Assembly (NCBI GenBank): GCA_039000515.1 | Contig: JBCFYV010009882.1 | Location: 58,768,277-58,832,276 of the forward strand | DNA length: 64,000 nt | Reading direction: 5' to 3' | Source: Timema cristinae | Taxonomy: Eukaryota > Arthropoda > Insecta > Phasmatodea > Timematidae | Part shown: piece after piece, positions 12,780-24,389 of the stretch | Numbering within the stretch: the stretch's first letter is position 1 | Layout: each line of letters opens with the position of its first letter | The notes under the pieces: model-generated | What the model saw: the letters and a program-made list of their open reading frames with translations, nothing else | Database searches by the model: none | What the model was told of the DNA's origin: nothing | Position numbers and translations under genes: made by a program

Positions 12780-13260
12780 TATTTCTCGTGATCGTCAAAA
12801 CAATCGAATCTCGACCTAGAGACGAAACTATTTTACCAATTGGGCATTTAAGGTTTTCATAAAGTTCCTCAAAATTGGGTATAGTTTACTTAAATGCGAA
12901 ATGATAAAAAAAAAAAAAAGTTCTTGAAATCGTTACAAACAAAATGACGCAACTAATTTTTCCAGGAAAATTGCATAAACGGTACTTTACATAAGTGGAT
13001 ATTATCTCAAATTTTGAACATATCTCCGCAACACTTTGAGAGAAGAAATAACATATCATTGGAAAGTTGTGGGACTATACAAAACCAAATACAATTACTT
13101 TAAATATATTTGTCTAAATCTATTCGTTTCCGAGATATAATATAATATAATCACCTTATGCTCTTTGTTGAATCGAGATTTTCCTCATTTTTTCAATATG
13201 TTTCTGGAACAATGTATATTATTTAGTTTCAAATATCTCACAAGTTTTAAGTAAATGTCT
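12780..13260 (+). repeat. Unclassified dispersed repeat, copy 2
   Basis: Same ordered blocks as 4800-5480 in the same orientation: gacgaaactattttaccaat, atagtttacttaaatgcgaa and atatcattggaaagttgtgg. Divergence is high, so it is an old family. Confidence 0.6.
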
Positions 13261-13329
13261 CAATTTTAAGAAAGGTGTGAGAAAGACTTTGCGGTTCACA
13301 ATCCCTATAATCTATTTTATGATTTGTAT

Positions 13330-15200
13330 TGTTCATGAGTCAGATATCAAACATTGAGTAGTGGCAAGTTGGATTCCGTGAGTTACTATAACTATATTCA
13401 TTTAATTATTGATAACATTGATGATATTAATGAGAATATAGGATAAATATTGATATTCTTTGCGCCTAACTGAATATGATTTTCATACAGAGGCTTATTC
13501 TTTGAAAAATATTAAATATAATCTTTAATAGAATCATATAATTCTTGAAATTTTGGACATCTTATTTATATGATGTATATACATTTTTGGTTGCTAATCA
13601 TAGTTTTAAATATTTTTTTTAAATATGAAACTGTCCTGGTTGAAATATTGTGAACTCCAAAAACAAAATAGTTATCTAACGATAGTTCCAAAAATGATGA
13701 ATATGTATTTACCAAGTTTGGCAAAAATCCATTAAAGTATATTGTATTTATATTACTTTTTTATCTCGTAAAATATTTAGTTTGAATCTCAACTCCATTC
13801 ATTTAATCTACTTTATATTGTTGCAATACCTTTAGAAGCATTATAAAATGAATGCTCAAAATCCAAATTCTTATTTTACTTTTTAGCTATGAGCGCCATA
13901 TTTATTCTTAAAAATAAAATACATAATTATGTTACTACAACAATAATAATAATAACATAAATATTTCGAAATAAGTTAGTTAACTTTCTTTCTATAAGTT
14001 TGCATTATTTTAATAATAGCAAAATGCTTTATGAAACGATCATTTTAGAGCAACAAATATTTTTAACTCAATCTCTACCAAGCATCTGAAAAACCGAGAT
14101 ACATGTAATCTGCTGAAACAAAATCATTACACATTATTAATGTATTTATAAAGTACTACTATAGTCATGGTTTCATTAAAATCATTTAAAATAATATTAT
14201 GCAATTACTGGTGGGTACGACTAATAAAAGTCAATCTCATTTAGTCTTGTTTCCGGTAACGGTCAGGTTTGTGTTCAAGTTTACACAGGGTGTACTGTAA
14301 ACGATTTCTCACTCTCCCGGTACGCAAATATGAGCATATTTCCTATAAATTATTCCTTCTTCAACGCACCTCTCAAATGCGTTCAAAACGCATCTAAACG
14401 AGTTAAGTCCCATAAATTTCCTAATTAGTTGAAATTTTAAATTCAATCTATAAACACATGCATACATACAGTTCTTGTTGTCATAGCTTTCATTTCCCAT
14501 TGAATAAGTTGTAAATTATAGTTTCAGATATACCCCTCGCACGTAAGTACTGTACTTTGATACCATGATATTAGATTTTTATTTATTCAAAACTAAAATA
14601 TAATTATATTTTATCTTGTTTTTTAGATCGTTAAATATTAAGCCTTTGAGATATTTCATTAAAATGATGTAAAAAGTTTACAGCACTTGAGAGTAAATAT
14701 TTTTTTACAAAGGTAAACAGGTTCAGTAGGTTCAACATATCAGTACATGCCATATTAATTTAGTGTTGAAAATATCTCGAATACACAAACTATTTATGTG
14801 TAGATGATGTAGAACATGTATAAAGATGGTCAAATATATACAGGCCTTCTGAAAGCCTTCTTTTGGGAGTCTCGGCTGAGTTTTATATAAGGGGGCAAAG
14901 CTCCCCATATAAAATGATCCCAGCTTTGTTATATTCGAGAAAAGGTTTTGCATATAATGCAACTGATAGGGTTTATGATGGATAAACCAACCTCAGACAC
15001 AAAGACATAAATACCACTGGTATGAAATATGGTTGTTAAACAATTTATGACGGAAATAAAGTGGTCTTATAACTAAGTGCAAACAATTTATTAAAACAAA
15101 GTCTGAACTATACAGTGGTATTTTAAAGAGAATCAATCTCAACAGATTTCAACCATCCATGATATAGATAGAATATAGTTAATTTATATTTTATATTTTG
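13330..15200. other. AT-rich DNA with one SINE fragment
   Basis: Mostly featureless. At 14240-14375 a decayed plus-strand SINE A keeps ggtcaggtttgtgttcaagt, acagggtgtactg and tctcactctcccggtacgca. A short open frame at 14732-14962 (-) carries no motif. Confidence 0.45.
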
Positions 15201-15209
15201 TAATTAATA

Positions 15210-15405
15210 AGCTAAGAACCCGACGATGAGATTGGGGTTCGAATTCCAATTGTGTGTATTGAAGGTATTATATTTCTTAAATGGTTTCCCACTCAGCTTC
15301 CACATAGATTTGGGTAAATTTCATCTAAATATACCTTCCTTATCCCTATCCCATTAGTGTAAATAGGTTGATAGCCCAAACGGGTAGTAATATAATGTGT
15401 ATAAA
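15210..15405 (+). repeat. SINE A copy, head-less
   Basis: Contains box B (gagattggggttcgaattcc), body (aaatggtttcccactcagct), aaatataccttccttatccc and the tail (agcccaaacgggtagtaata). The 5' head upstream of the CGATGA segment is lost. Confidence 0.75.
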
Positions 15406-15409
15406 AACA

Positions 15410-18150
15410 AATCTATGGGTCGTTTCAACTTAGATTGCGATTTTTACATTTAATATTTTTATTATAATTTGTAACAATAATAATCTATATTTTGGAGAAT
15501 ATATTTTGAATTATGTTTAGTAATATTTTTGCTAAAAATAGATACTATGTATAATATTACGAACATATTATTTTATCAAATGTAAATAGTAATTTAGTAC
15601 AAATGCGTGGTTGTTTGGATCAGAGAAGGGGCTATTTGAATCAGATATGCATATTTATTTTCAACCATCAATTAAATTTTTCCACATATTTTCATTAAAT
15701 GTGTTTATTATTTGATTAAAACAAAATGTTTATACGCATTATCCACACTTGAACTATTTTGTTTCCATCTGCCAGCTGCGCTATAACTTGAATCCTTATT
15801 TTGATTCAAATCATTTCATGACCTAAATAGGCTCACAGGGTTTGCTAAATTTTAAAATGCAATTTATCATGTTGTGTTGCAGTTTAACTTCAATTATATC
15901 TAAAATAGCATAACTAAACCCAACTTGATCAAATAGAGTATGCTAACTAAATAACTTTTTTTGAACTAATATAATTTAATTTAGTCAAACCCAACGTAAG
16001 TTATATTTCTTACTAAAAACTAAATAAAAAATTCCTTAAATAAACATAATTATATCTAACCTATTATGTCTTAATTTATACTAAGCGAAATGGTCCAAGT
16101 TGGTATTACTTGAAGTAGTCGAAACTATTCTAACTTAGATTAATTTAACTTAAATAGTTCTAGCATCGCTTAACTTAACATAACCTTAACACTAAACTTT
16201 GTCTAGTTTAACTCTTTTAATTTGATAATCTTATTTTGACATATTAACATTAGTTAGGATAACATACGTTCCCCAAATCTAGTTTTAAAAATTTAAATAA
16301 ACTCAACTATGTAATTAGTGTATAAATGAAATATTTGTTTGAACTAGTTGGTAAAGAAACATGTAAGTCTATGCCTTCTATTAAACCTGGTGTGAAAGAC
16401 AATATACCTAATTGATCCTAAGGAATGGAGCAAATCTCTAAGAAAAACTGCACTTAGATGCTTAAAATATTCGCCCCTTTTGTGGTTCCCCATCTTTTTA
16501 AAGGCAAACTGCGATATGTCATTTTGAGTTCACATGTACCGAAACATCCCCAGACATGAAACCAGTTAAAGCCATGTTCCAATTATCAATAATAGCCACA
16601 AAGTATTAATATAAATTTGAATAAAACTATTATTTAATCTCTACTTTATTTTTATTTATTAACGTTAATTATATTTAATTTTCTTAAGATATTATAGAAT
16701 ATTCATTCCAAGTAACTGCTTTGAAATATTAATTTAAAAACAAGATAAAACCACGCACTCTCAACTACTTCAACCTAGCTACGTACAGTGAGTCTAGTTG
16801 TTTGTTAAATATAGATTTGTGATCAAACATTTATTAATACATTTTACGATAGCTTATATCTGCAGAAGAGTATGTAAAGGAGGCAGACCTCAATAATAAT
16901 GACATTGTGGATATAGGGATCTAGGGGTGAAAATAGATTTAAGTTCCCCTTCTCAATCCTCACCCTCTACCCCATAATCTTTTTTTTTAAGATGTAGTTA
17001 TTTAAAAATTCTTTAGTATTAAAAAAAAAGGATAATCAAAAGGTAGATATTATTAATTTGTTTCCTCCGACCCTCACACACACACACACTGTTTGAAAAT
17101 GATCCCATCCACCGTGACATTTATAAGGCTGGAACGGTAGTGAGCTAATGTTGAATTATCGCTTATCTATGCCAACATGTTAGCAATTTCTTATTCAACT
17201 AAGCTCTTTTGGACAAATTTATTAGGCTAAGATTCCTATAGAAATGTTGAAATAGTGAATATTTTAGGTATAATAATATATTTTCATTTAAATAAATATG
17301 ATTTTAATAGCATATGATATTTATTTCTATATGCATTCACATGAGCATATACAGTTTGGAGAAATAAACTCTTTAAACCTTCAGTATTTCCGCTACTTAA
17401 AACCATTTATAAGAAAAAAAAATCGTTACTTCAAATGTTTATAGTACAAGAGGGACGTTATGTGGTGGAGATAGTTTATGTGTGAGTGAAGACATAGAGA
17501 AAATTTCAATGGCACATGTTTTAATGGGATGTTACACATCTCTGGCCTCAGACGAGTTCAACTAGACGTATTGAAAGATCAGTAAAGATCATAAAGGTCC
17601 TAAGTTAATTAATACTACCTCAAAATAAATGTATGAGATGATGTAAATTTATAATGGTGAAATGTTTTAGGTGCAGAGTAACTGAACCACGTGTAGTCTT
17701 ACTGTATATCTCCCTGCGTGTAAATGCGTATATTCAAGATGGGTGGAAAAATAGATAAAAAAAAAATTCCACTAGCAGCCAAGGTACACTAGAATGATTT
17801 TTACAACATATACATTACATTTCTTATAAAAATAAATAGATCACCCTGTCCCTCCATCTTGGATGGAGTACATAAATATTAGGTGTTTTGTGTCGTATCA
17901 ATTTAAGACACTTCACTGTCCAACCAAATGTGTTTCATAGGGCACAAAAATAACTCTTTTTCCGTAAGCTCCCACAAAATGAGATAAATCCCGTTAAAAA
18001 TATCTAATTTAGAAATTGGCTCCGCTCCCAAGTGATTTATAAAAAGAAAGGACTATTCAAAAAACACTTCCATGATCATAAACCCCGTTTGACAGCATTT
18101 CTAAAAGATTCGTTTTAATCTTACTAGAGTAATCTCTAAACTAAATCATA
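15410..18150. other. Long AT-rich stretch without recognised features
   Basis: Contains a ctaacc/ttaactta-rich segment (about 15890-16260) and a short (CA)n at 17078-17090. No coding similarity, inverted repeats or SINEs were recognised. Confidence 0.4.
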
Positions 18151-18151
18151 C

Positions 18152-18203
18152 TATATATGTATATATATATATATAATATTATATATTATAAATATATACA
18201 TAC

Positions 18204-18260
<57 letters not shown>
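18152..18260. repeat. Compound (AT)n / (GT)n microsatellite
   Basis: Alternating AT with TATA-palindromic interruptions passes directly into (GT) repeats ending at about 18260. Confidence 0.9.
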
Positions 18261-18263
<3 letters not shown>

Positions 18264-18589
18264 ATAAAACTTTCATATCTAATGTTTGGGATGATGATTT
18301 ATTGGAGGATAACATGAATGGAATATTTCCAATTCAATTTTTCTAGATTATTTAGGAAAAACTAAATTTCCCTTTCATTTCGTTTTATTAATAATTTAAC
18401 CACATTATCTTCCACATCAGATATTTATAACTTGTAATATATTTAAGTGGTGAAAAAACCTTGGTGTTGTACAAAGGAATATTAAGTAGCATGAGCATAT
18501 ATAAAAGTAAGCAATGTAGTAACAAAAACGTATTTTAGATGTATCCACGGGTAGAAAGATGGAATAAGAAAGAATATGATGGAGAGTAA

Positions 18590-18975
18590 GGGTAAAATGC
18601 ATTAAATAAGAAAGAATGGAGAAGAGGCTAGGTGGCTGAGAAAAATAAAGGGGAAGAGAGATGTAATATATGAAGAAAGAGTCTTGGGAAAAAGTAGTGG
18701 GGAGTTTTGGAGGAAGGGGTTCGATACGAAGGCCCCCAGATGGTAAATAATATATAATGGGGAACCGAGTGGTGGCATGAAGTTTCTGCCCGAATGACGT
18801 GAAGGCAGATCAAATATGCACACAGCCTGTAATGAGAAAACGTGAATTATGGCGTAAGGGCTGTTGTTGTATGATGCGTCCTATGGGGCGTAGTGGAAGA
18901 AAAGATGGGCTCGGGTGGTGGTCTTACTGCACTCCTATTAAGTGGGGGGAGTGAGGATTATCTTCCATGGAGGTA
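18590..18975. other. Purine-rich, GC-richer stretch
   Basis: G/A-biased sequence (ggggaagagagatg and similar) followed by a more mixed block (atgacgtgaaggcagatcaa, gtggtcttactgcactcc). No repeat match within the window and no convincing exon; two overlapping minus-strand open frames here are composition artefacts. Confidence 0.3.
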
Positions 18976-19284
18976 AGACGAGTTACTCCTTGACTTTTTT
19001 TACTTCAACTTTGGCCTAGTTGGAAAAATTCAAACAAGTACAGTTCTTAACAGTGAGATCAAAACGAACTATTTGTGTTACATTTTACTACTAATTAACA
19101 AATTATTATGGACTGTAGTTTTAACAATTTTATCAATATTATTATTAATTCGAAGGATTTCTATTGATCCTTTTAGAGGGTGAATTTTATTTCAGGATTA
19201 ATACCAAAAGATGCATTCAAGACTAATGGATATAATTAATATCAACACACAGTTTTCAAATTATTGTAATTACGGCAATGTCTG

Positions 19285-19440
19285 TATGGACGAGACAACG
19301 GTTAAATTAATTGAAATTAATTGAAAAAACATCTGGATACATAAATCGAACCAGGACCCTTTAATTTAGCGCACCAATGCTATATCATTGAGTTATTCAG
19401 AATTCGTTCCGTGCTTGGGATCATTCTTCACTCATAGTTT
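19285..19440 (-). repeat. SINE family C, left copy (minus strand)
   Basis: On the minus strand it reads attctgaataactcaatgat, then gggtcctggttcgattta, then a body with tttttcaattaatttcaatt. It is the reverse complement of the 19730-19900 copy, so two copies lie head to head. There is no A/B tail. Confidence 0.65.
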
Positions 19441-19449
19441 AAAGCCTAG

Positions 19450-19638
19450 AGCCAGTTTCATAGTCAGACTAAGTACGACTTGAGTGCGACACTATACTAA
19501 ATACAAAACGACACCTTCTTATATCAGAATGGAATGGGCCAGTTTAATATACGAAACTGCGCCATTCTATTCGAGTCATCTTGCATTTAGTATAGCGCCA
19601 CACTTGAGGCGTACTTAGTTTGACTATGAAACTGGCCC
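19450..19638. mobile_element. Foldback MITE with ~57-bp terminal inverted repeats
   Basis: The left arm, starting gccagtttcatagtcagact, and the right arm, ending agtttgactatgaaactggc, are reverse complements over about 57 bases with few mismatches. An inner pair agaatgg/ccattct lies at the loop. No transposase. Target duplication is not clear enough to assign a superfamily. Confidence 0.85.
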
Positions 19639-19727
19639 TTAATCTGTGATAGACGTCTGATAGCCCATGATAATATTGATCGCTCACTGTAGCAGATTAT
19701 TTCTACGTCCCTCACAGACTCATCCTT

Positions 19728-19900
19728 AAGTTATGAGTGAAGAATGACCCCGAGCGCGAGGCTTATCCTGGATAGCTCAGTGGTAGATAACTAGCGCACT
19801 GACCCAAAGGTCCCGGGTTTGATTACTGTTTACAGGTGTCATTTTTCAACGAATTTAAATAAACTAATTGATATAGTTGATTTGTGTTTCGAGATAAAGG
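19728..19900 (+). repeat. SINE family C, right copy (plus strand)
   Basis: A tRNA-like head tggatagctcagtggtagat and box B ggtcccgggtttgattac precede a body with aggtgtcatttttcaacgaa. The extra inverted match gagtgaagaat/attcttcactc with the left copy shows that the symmetry extends past the MITE. Confidence 0.7.
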
Positions 19901-19999
19901 TTTCAGAAATAAACGGTTATTATATTTTTATAAAATGTATATTTACTTTATTTTAAAGGAGTTGTATAAGTTATAACTTAAAAAAAAAATCAATCTCTT

Positions 20000-20790
20000 A
20001 TTAAAGATGACAATCGTGCCAGAGCAAATAGTAAACAACTAGTTGAGGCTCAAATACATAATCGCACACTCGAAGTTATCGCTATGGGTCCATACCGATA
20101 CCCAAAACACTGACTACTAGGACGTGCTCTTACCGAACGGATATGGTCATGCATGGCAAGCCATAAAGGGGTTTTCGATAGAGATGCTTTACTTAAGCGT
20201 CATCTATGGAATCTATAGTGTGTGCCATCATTAATATAAACCGGACTATCAGTAAGGGTACACATTGTACAAAGTGAGGAGGACTAGCATATTACATAGA
20301 TAGTTTCAGGGATCTAAGACCGTCACTTGAACTTGTAGGATATCTTTGACGAATATCCATAATCTATAATCATACACGGTATCCAGAGTACGGTACTGTA
20401 TTATGTGGACATTTGTGTCTAACCTTTCTGAGCATAAATACTCGTACAGACAATCTATATATTATCTTAGTAAATATATTTATGACATTTCAGAGTTCGA
20501 CTCTGACAAATAATAGTTATCTTTATATCCTACTGGGTGAACAGATTCGTCATGAGGAATAGTTTACTAGAATGATCAATCCTGCAACGTTCAATTCCGT
20601 ACCAAATATAGATGAACGCAATAATAAATTCTATTGCGATGGTAAAGAGTATACTCTTCCACCAGGCACATACTAGCTGGAAGTCTTAGAATGATATTTA
20701 TGAAGGAAATCTGGGAGTGATGTTAAACTTGCTATCATCGGTGATCCTAGCACAGTAAGGAGTTACGTCAAATGGTTGTAAAAACATGAA
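20000..20790 (+). pseudogene. Decayed coding relic, possibly endogenous-virus or Polinton derived
   Basis: Two in-frame stretches remain, interrupted by stops and a shift. About 20015-20230 includes LEVIAMGPYRYP and, after a stop, FDRDALLKRHLWN. About 20565-20785 includes INPATFNSVPNIDERNNKFY, LPPGTY and KLAIIGDPSTV. The second style (short PNID..NNKFY, then a proline-glycine-tyrosine motif) resembles proteins that I have seen linked to large DNA-virus-like or Polinton/adintovirus-like insertions in invertebrate genomes. I cannot name the protein and the match is from memory. It is clearly non-functional: several internal stops and no start. An alternative is an unrelated transposon ORF. Confidence 0.4.
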
Positions 20791-20829
20791 GCTAGAAATA
20801 AATGTATCCAATACATATTTTGAAGAAAT

Positions 20830-21700
20830 AATTACTTTAAAAAAATATTCTTTATCTTTCTCTTTTATTACATAATATTAATTTTATTCAAAAAAGTGAA
20901 ATATTTTCATTTTAAAATATTTTACCACGATCTATCATTATGTATAAATAAAGATTTTGTTCTTCGACAAAAAACCCAAGGTTTTTCCTTGTGCATGCTT
21001 TCATCTTAGGGCAAACTTTTTGTATCGTTTATTACTAGGCCATTTAATTTTTTAATAAAAACAGTAGTGACAATGTTGTTAAAGGAATTTCTTCTATAAA
21101 TTTGTTATGTATTGATTACTGTGCTTGTTTCTATTTTATGAAAAGTATTGAAATAACCTCGACTGCTTGTTTCGAAAGAGAATGCAATAATGGTTAAAAC
21201 TTCCGAACTTTTTTGACAGGAAAATTACTAAAATGCTCTTATCAGATAAATACAAAAAATTAAAGAGTTTCTATGGTTGTATGTTTGCTCTATTTCATTA
21301 TATTATTATCATTCTAATGCTAAATTCATGATGCAAATACATTTAAGATACATTTTCTATGGTTACATGTTTGCTCTCTTTCATCATATTATTAGTATTG
21401 TAATGATATGGTTGATATTGTAGCTAGTAAAACATTTCAATACTTAGTTTAAATCGTACAATAGACATAAAATATATTTAGTTTTATTTCAATCATTATG
21501 ATCCATCCTAGCCTGGGACCGCCTCTAAGTTGTGTAGCCTCTATAGAATTATCCAGCTGGAAATCCAATTAACAAGAATATAATTTTAAAGATCGCATAT
21601 ACAACCTTGTCCTAGGTTATAAGGAAAGATCATTATATTATTTAAATAATCATCTAGTGTGGTTTTTCCACCGTTCACAGGTTTTCATTTAAATAAAGTT
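20830..21700. other. AT-rich DNA with an 85-bp tandem duplication
   Basis: tttctatggttgtatgtttg (21269) recurs as tttctatggttacatgtttg (21354), with ttcattatattatta / ttcatcatattatta following each. That indicates one tandem duplication of about 85 bases. Nothing else is recognised. Confidence 0.55.
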
Positions 21701-21704
21701 GAAA

Positions 21705-21805
21705 GAAGAATGGCAACTGAAATGGGAATCGAACCCGTATCAAATTGTTTATATTAGCTTTGAGTTGACTCAAATAATTAAATTATCCAGTTGCTACAAT
21801 AATAA
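21705..21805 (-). repeat. tRNA-like SINE head relic, minus strand
   Basis: On the minus strand a strong box B (gatacgggttcgattcccat) follows a weak box-A-like segment (caactggataatttaatt). No shared tail was found, and the acceptor-stem halves do not pair convincingly. Confidence 0.4.
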
Positions 21806-21849
21806 CCTTTTTGTTACTTTGAATTTCATGCTATGTAACTAAGCATAAA

Positions 21850-23125
21850 TCAAATTAATACGTTATATATTTATATAGACCAATCAAATAAATATGGTTA
21901 ATAACTTAGGTTTAACTGAAACTCTGCTATATTCATTTATAGTACATACATTTTGGTTACTTAAAATGTTTTGAATGAAAATTCCAAAAAACAAATTAAC
22001 AAATAACAAATTGGAATTTTCATTAAAGCCAAGAAAATTAGTTCAAGAAATTGTTGATTAAATAAGAAATAAAAATAGTTCTTAGGTCATTTTTTTTAGG
22101 GAATATCTCAAACATAAATAATTTATGCTTAGTTTAAATTATTTGGGGTTTATTTTGTTAGGTACTTGTGATTTTAAAGTTGTATTCATGTTCAATCTGG
22201 CCTGTATTTAGTCACGTAACATTTGGTTCACATCCTGTTGCGAGCGCATTGTCACTACTTATTCATCCAAGTGAACCAGTCACCCGAAATAAAAGCTGAC
22301 ATCTTCAGCAATTACCCTGTCTTGTCATGCATGGATTTCAATCAAGAGTAAAGAACAAATGTATGGTTGTTATATTATGGAAAACGTATTTGAAATATAA
22401 TTCTCAACACAGACAGAATGTCGTATGGGCAATTGGGCATCTTTATTTATTTTTTCCCTGGCATTAGAAAATAACATTGCTAAAACAATTACGTTGAAAA
22501 AGTTTAGCTCTAAATGCAATAAGCAGGCACTATACTGAATTTTATTTGTTGGTGTTTTATTTCTCACATGGGGACTAATTGATTTTGATTTTTATAATCG
22601 ATACTGTTTCTGTTCCTACTGTAGCTCTCGAACTGAAATATGCATTTTAGCAAAACTTTACATATATATGCCGCCAAATATTATTATATCTATTTACTGT
22701 TTATGTGTATCAATGTTATGAGGTCAACACTTCAGGAAACTTTGTTGAAAAGTAAAAAATATAAAGTGTTCAAACCCGTTTTTAAAACAATCACAAGTGA
22801 CTCACGTACTGTACATATTTATCAACGCACATGCCGTATTTGAACTGAATAGTGATATAGATACTACTGCTTAAAAGGCCTCAACTCGACTGAAGTATTT
22901 GTAACTAATTCAGATATATTTCAATGTTTTAGGAGGGGAAGGGATTCTTGGAGGTGGTCATTTGATCATAATCATTCATATGTAAATCAATTTGGCACAT
23001 GACAAATTTATAAAGCGTACGATTCCCCTCGAGGCATTATCAAACTCTTAATAAAGTTTTGTTTAAAATAATAAATATATGCCCTAGATTCACAGACTAA
23101 AGTTTTCTTGAATATATAAGCTTAT
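21850..23125. other. AT-rich DNA, nothing recognised
   Basis: Short open frames at 22370-22567 (-) and 22640-22843 (+) lack motifs. A slightly richer block at 22200-22330 contains ttggttcac and gtgaaccag as a small inverted pair. Confidence 0.4.
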
Positions 23126-23129
23126 GGCA

Positions 23130-23785
23130 CATTCAGGCTTTTATTTTAATTGTTTTTTACATACTCAAATTGGTGGTCAAGCGGTTTTTACATATATAAA
23201 ATTAAAACGTCTTCGTTTGAAGTGCACACCATCAGGTTTAAAAAAATAAATATACATAATTTAATCTTTCCAGGTTAATACATTTGAGAACTACCCACAC
23301 AAGTGATCAAGTGGCTTAAGGCATTGCGTTTTTAATAATTGTAAAAGTGCAACCATTACTGTTAGCCTATTACATGTAAAAGACAATAAAATATTTCCGA
23401 GGGGCACAGCTCAATGTTACCTTAAGTATGTAGGCCTAAGCCAAGATTCATATTTATATATTTATTTTGTTTTAGTTTTTCATAAATATTTGATCACGTG
23501 GTTTAAAGCGTAAAGCTTAAAATTAATATAAAAGTAAAAATAAAATTACTTGGGTGGCTGATTTAAAAAAAAAAATGTAAACCAAGGTTTACATGGTGAG
23601 TTTTTCCTTTGTACATATGCAAGGTTTCATGTTTTTGAAGCTATTTACACTTGTGGCCACGTGGTTTAAGGCGTTGAATTCTCGAATTTTAAAAGTTGTA
23701 TTTTTTAATATGCCAAAGGGATACACCCTAAGTTTCACTTAAGTAGGTAGGACTTTGTCAAGTTTCAGCTTTTTATGTTTCTAGG
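23130..23785 (+). repeat. Degenerate tandem repeat with tRNA-like motif, unit roughly 130-190 bp
   Basis: A recurrent motif of the form gatca(a/c)gtgg(c/t)ttaa(g/a)gc appears near 23304, 23492 and 23654 (weaker at 23171 and 24513). Each is followed by a poly-T/GTAAAAG-like stretch and then by a block such as aagtaggtaggactttgtca or aagtatgtaggcctaagcca, and aggctttta. The ordered recurrence points to a tandem array, and the motif resembles a SINE head, so multimerised SINE fragments are possible. Confidence 0.55.
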
Positions 23786-23789
23786 TTTA

Positions 23790-24053
23790 GGTGACCTGGT
23801 GGTCTAGGGTAAGGTGTCAGACTTCTGTGCTGGCGGCCGGGGTTCAATCCTCGGTCCCGGCACAGATTTATCTGATTTCCAAACCCTTCCTACACCTCTG
23901 ACAAGATATCGTGTGAATGTGTGGAATGCCAGGCCGCCACTGTGGTTCGGATTCCACGCTAAACTGTAGGTCCTTCATTTCATCTCACAATCACCCTACC
24001 ATTACACATTAGCGTAAGTGCGTATAGCCCGAACGGGTAGTAAGACGCGGTGC

Positions 24054-24092
<39 letters not shown>
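23790..24092 (+). repeat. SINE B, full length, 12-bp TSD
   Basis: Head ggtgacctggtggtctaggg, box B ggggttcaatcctcgg, body ggaatgccaggccgccac, shared tail gcccgaacgggtagtaagac and (AAT)n. The duplication tttctaggttta occurs at 23778-23789 and 24093-24104. Its right duplication overlaps the target of the neighbouring SINE A, so the two insertions used practically the same 18-bp site. Confidence 0.93.
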
Positions 24093-24093
<1 letters not shown>

Positions 24094-24105
24094 TTCTAGG
24101 TTTAG

Positions 24106-24378
<273 letters not shown>

Positions 24379-24389
24379 TAGCCTATTAG

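Noticed and set aside
15890..16260. Interstitial telomere or extra copy of the CTAACC-rich element
   Set aside because: Contains ctaacc/ttaact words but lacks the terminal repeats and ordered blocks of the 31.6 and 43.9 kb copies.
19765..19835. Functional tRNA gene
   Set aside because: Box A and B are strong, but acceptor-stem pairing is missing and an inverted relative with the same downstream body exists; SINE head preferred.
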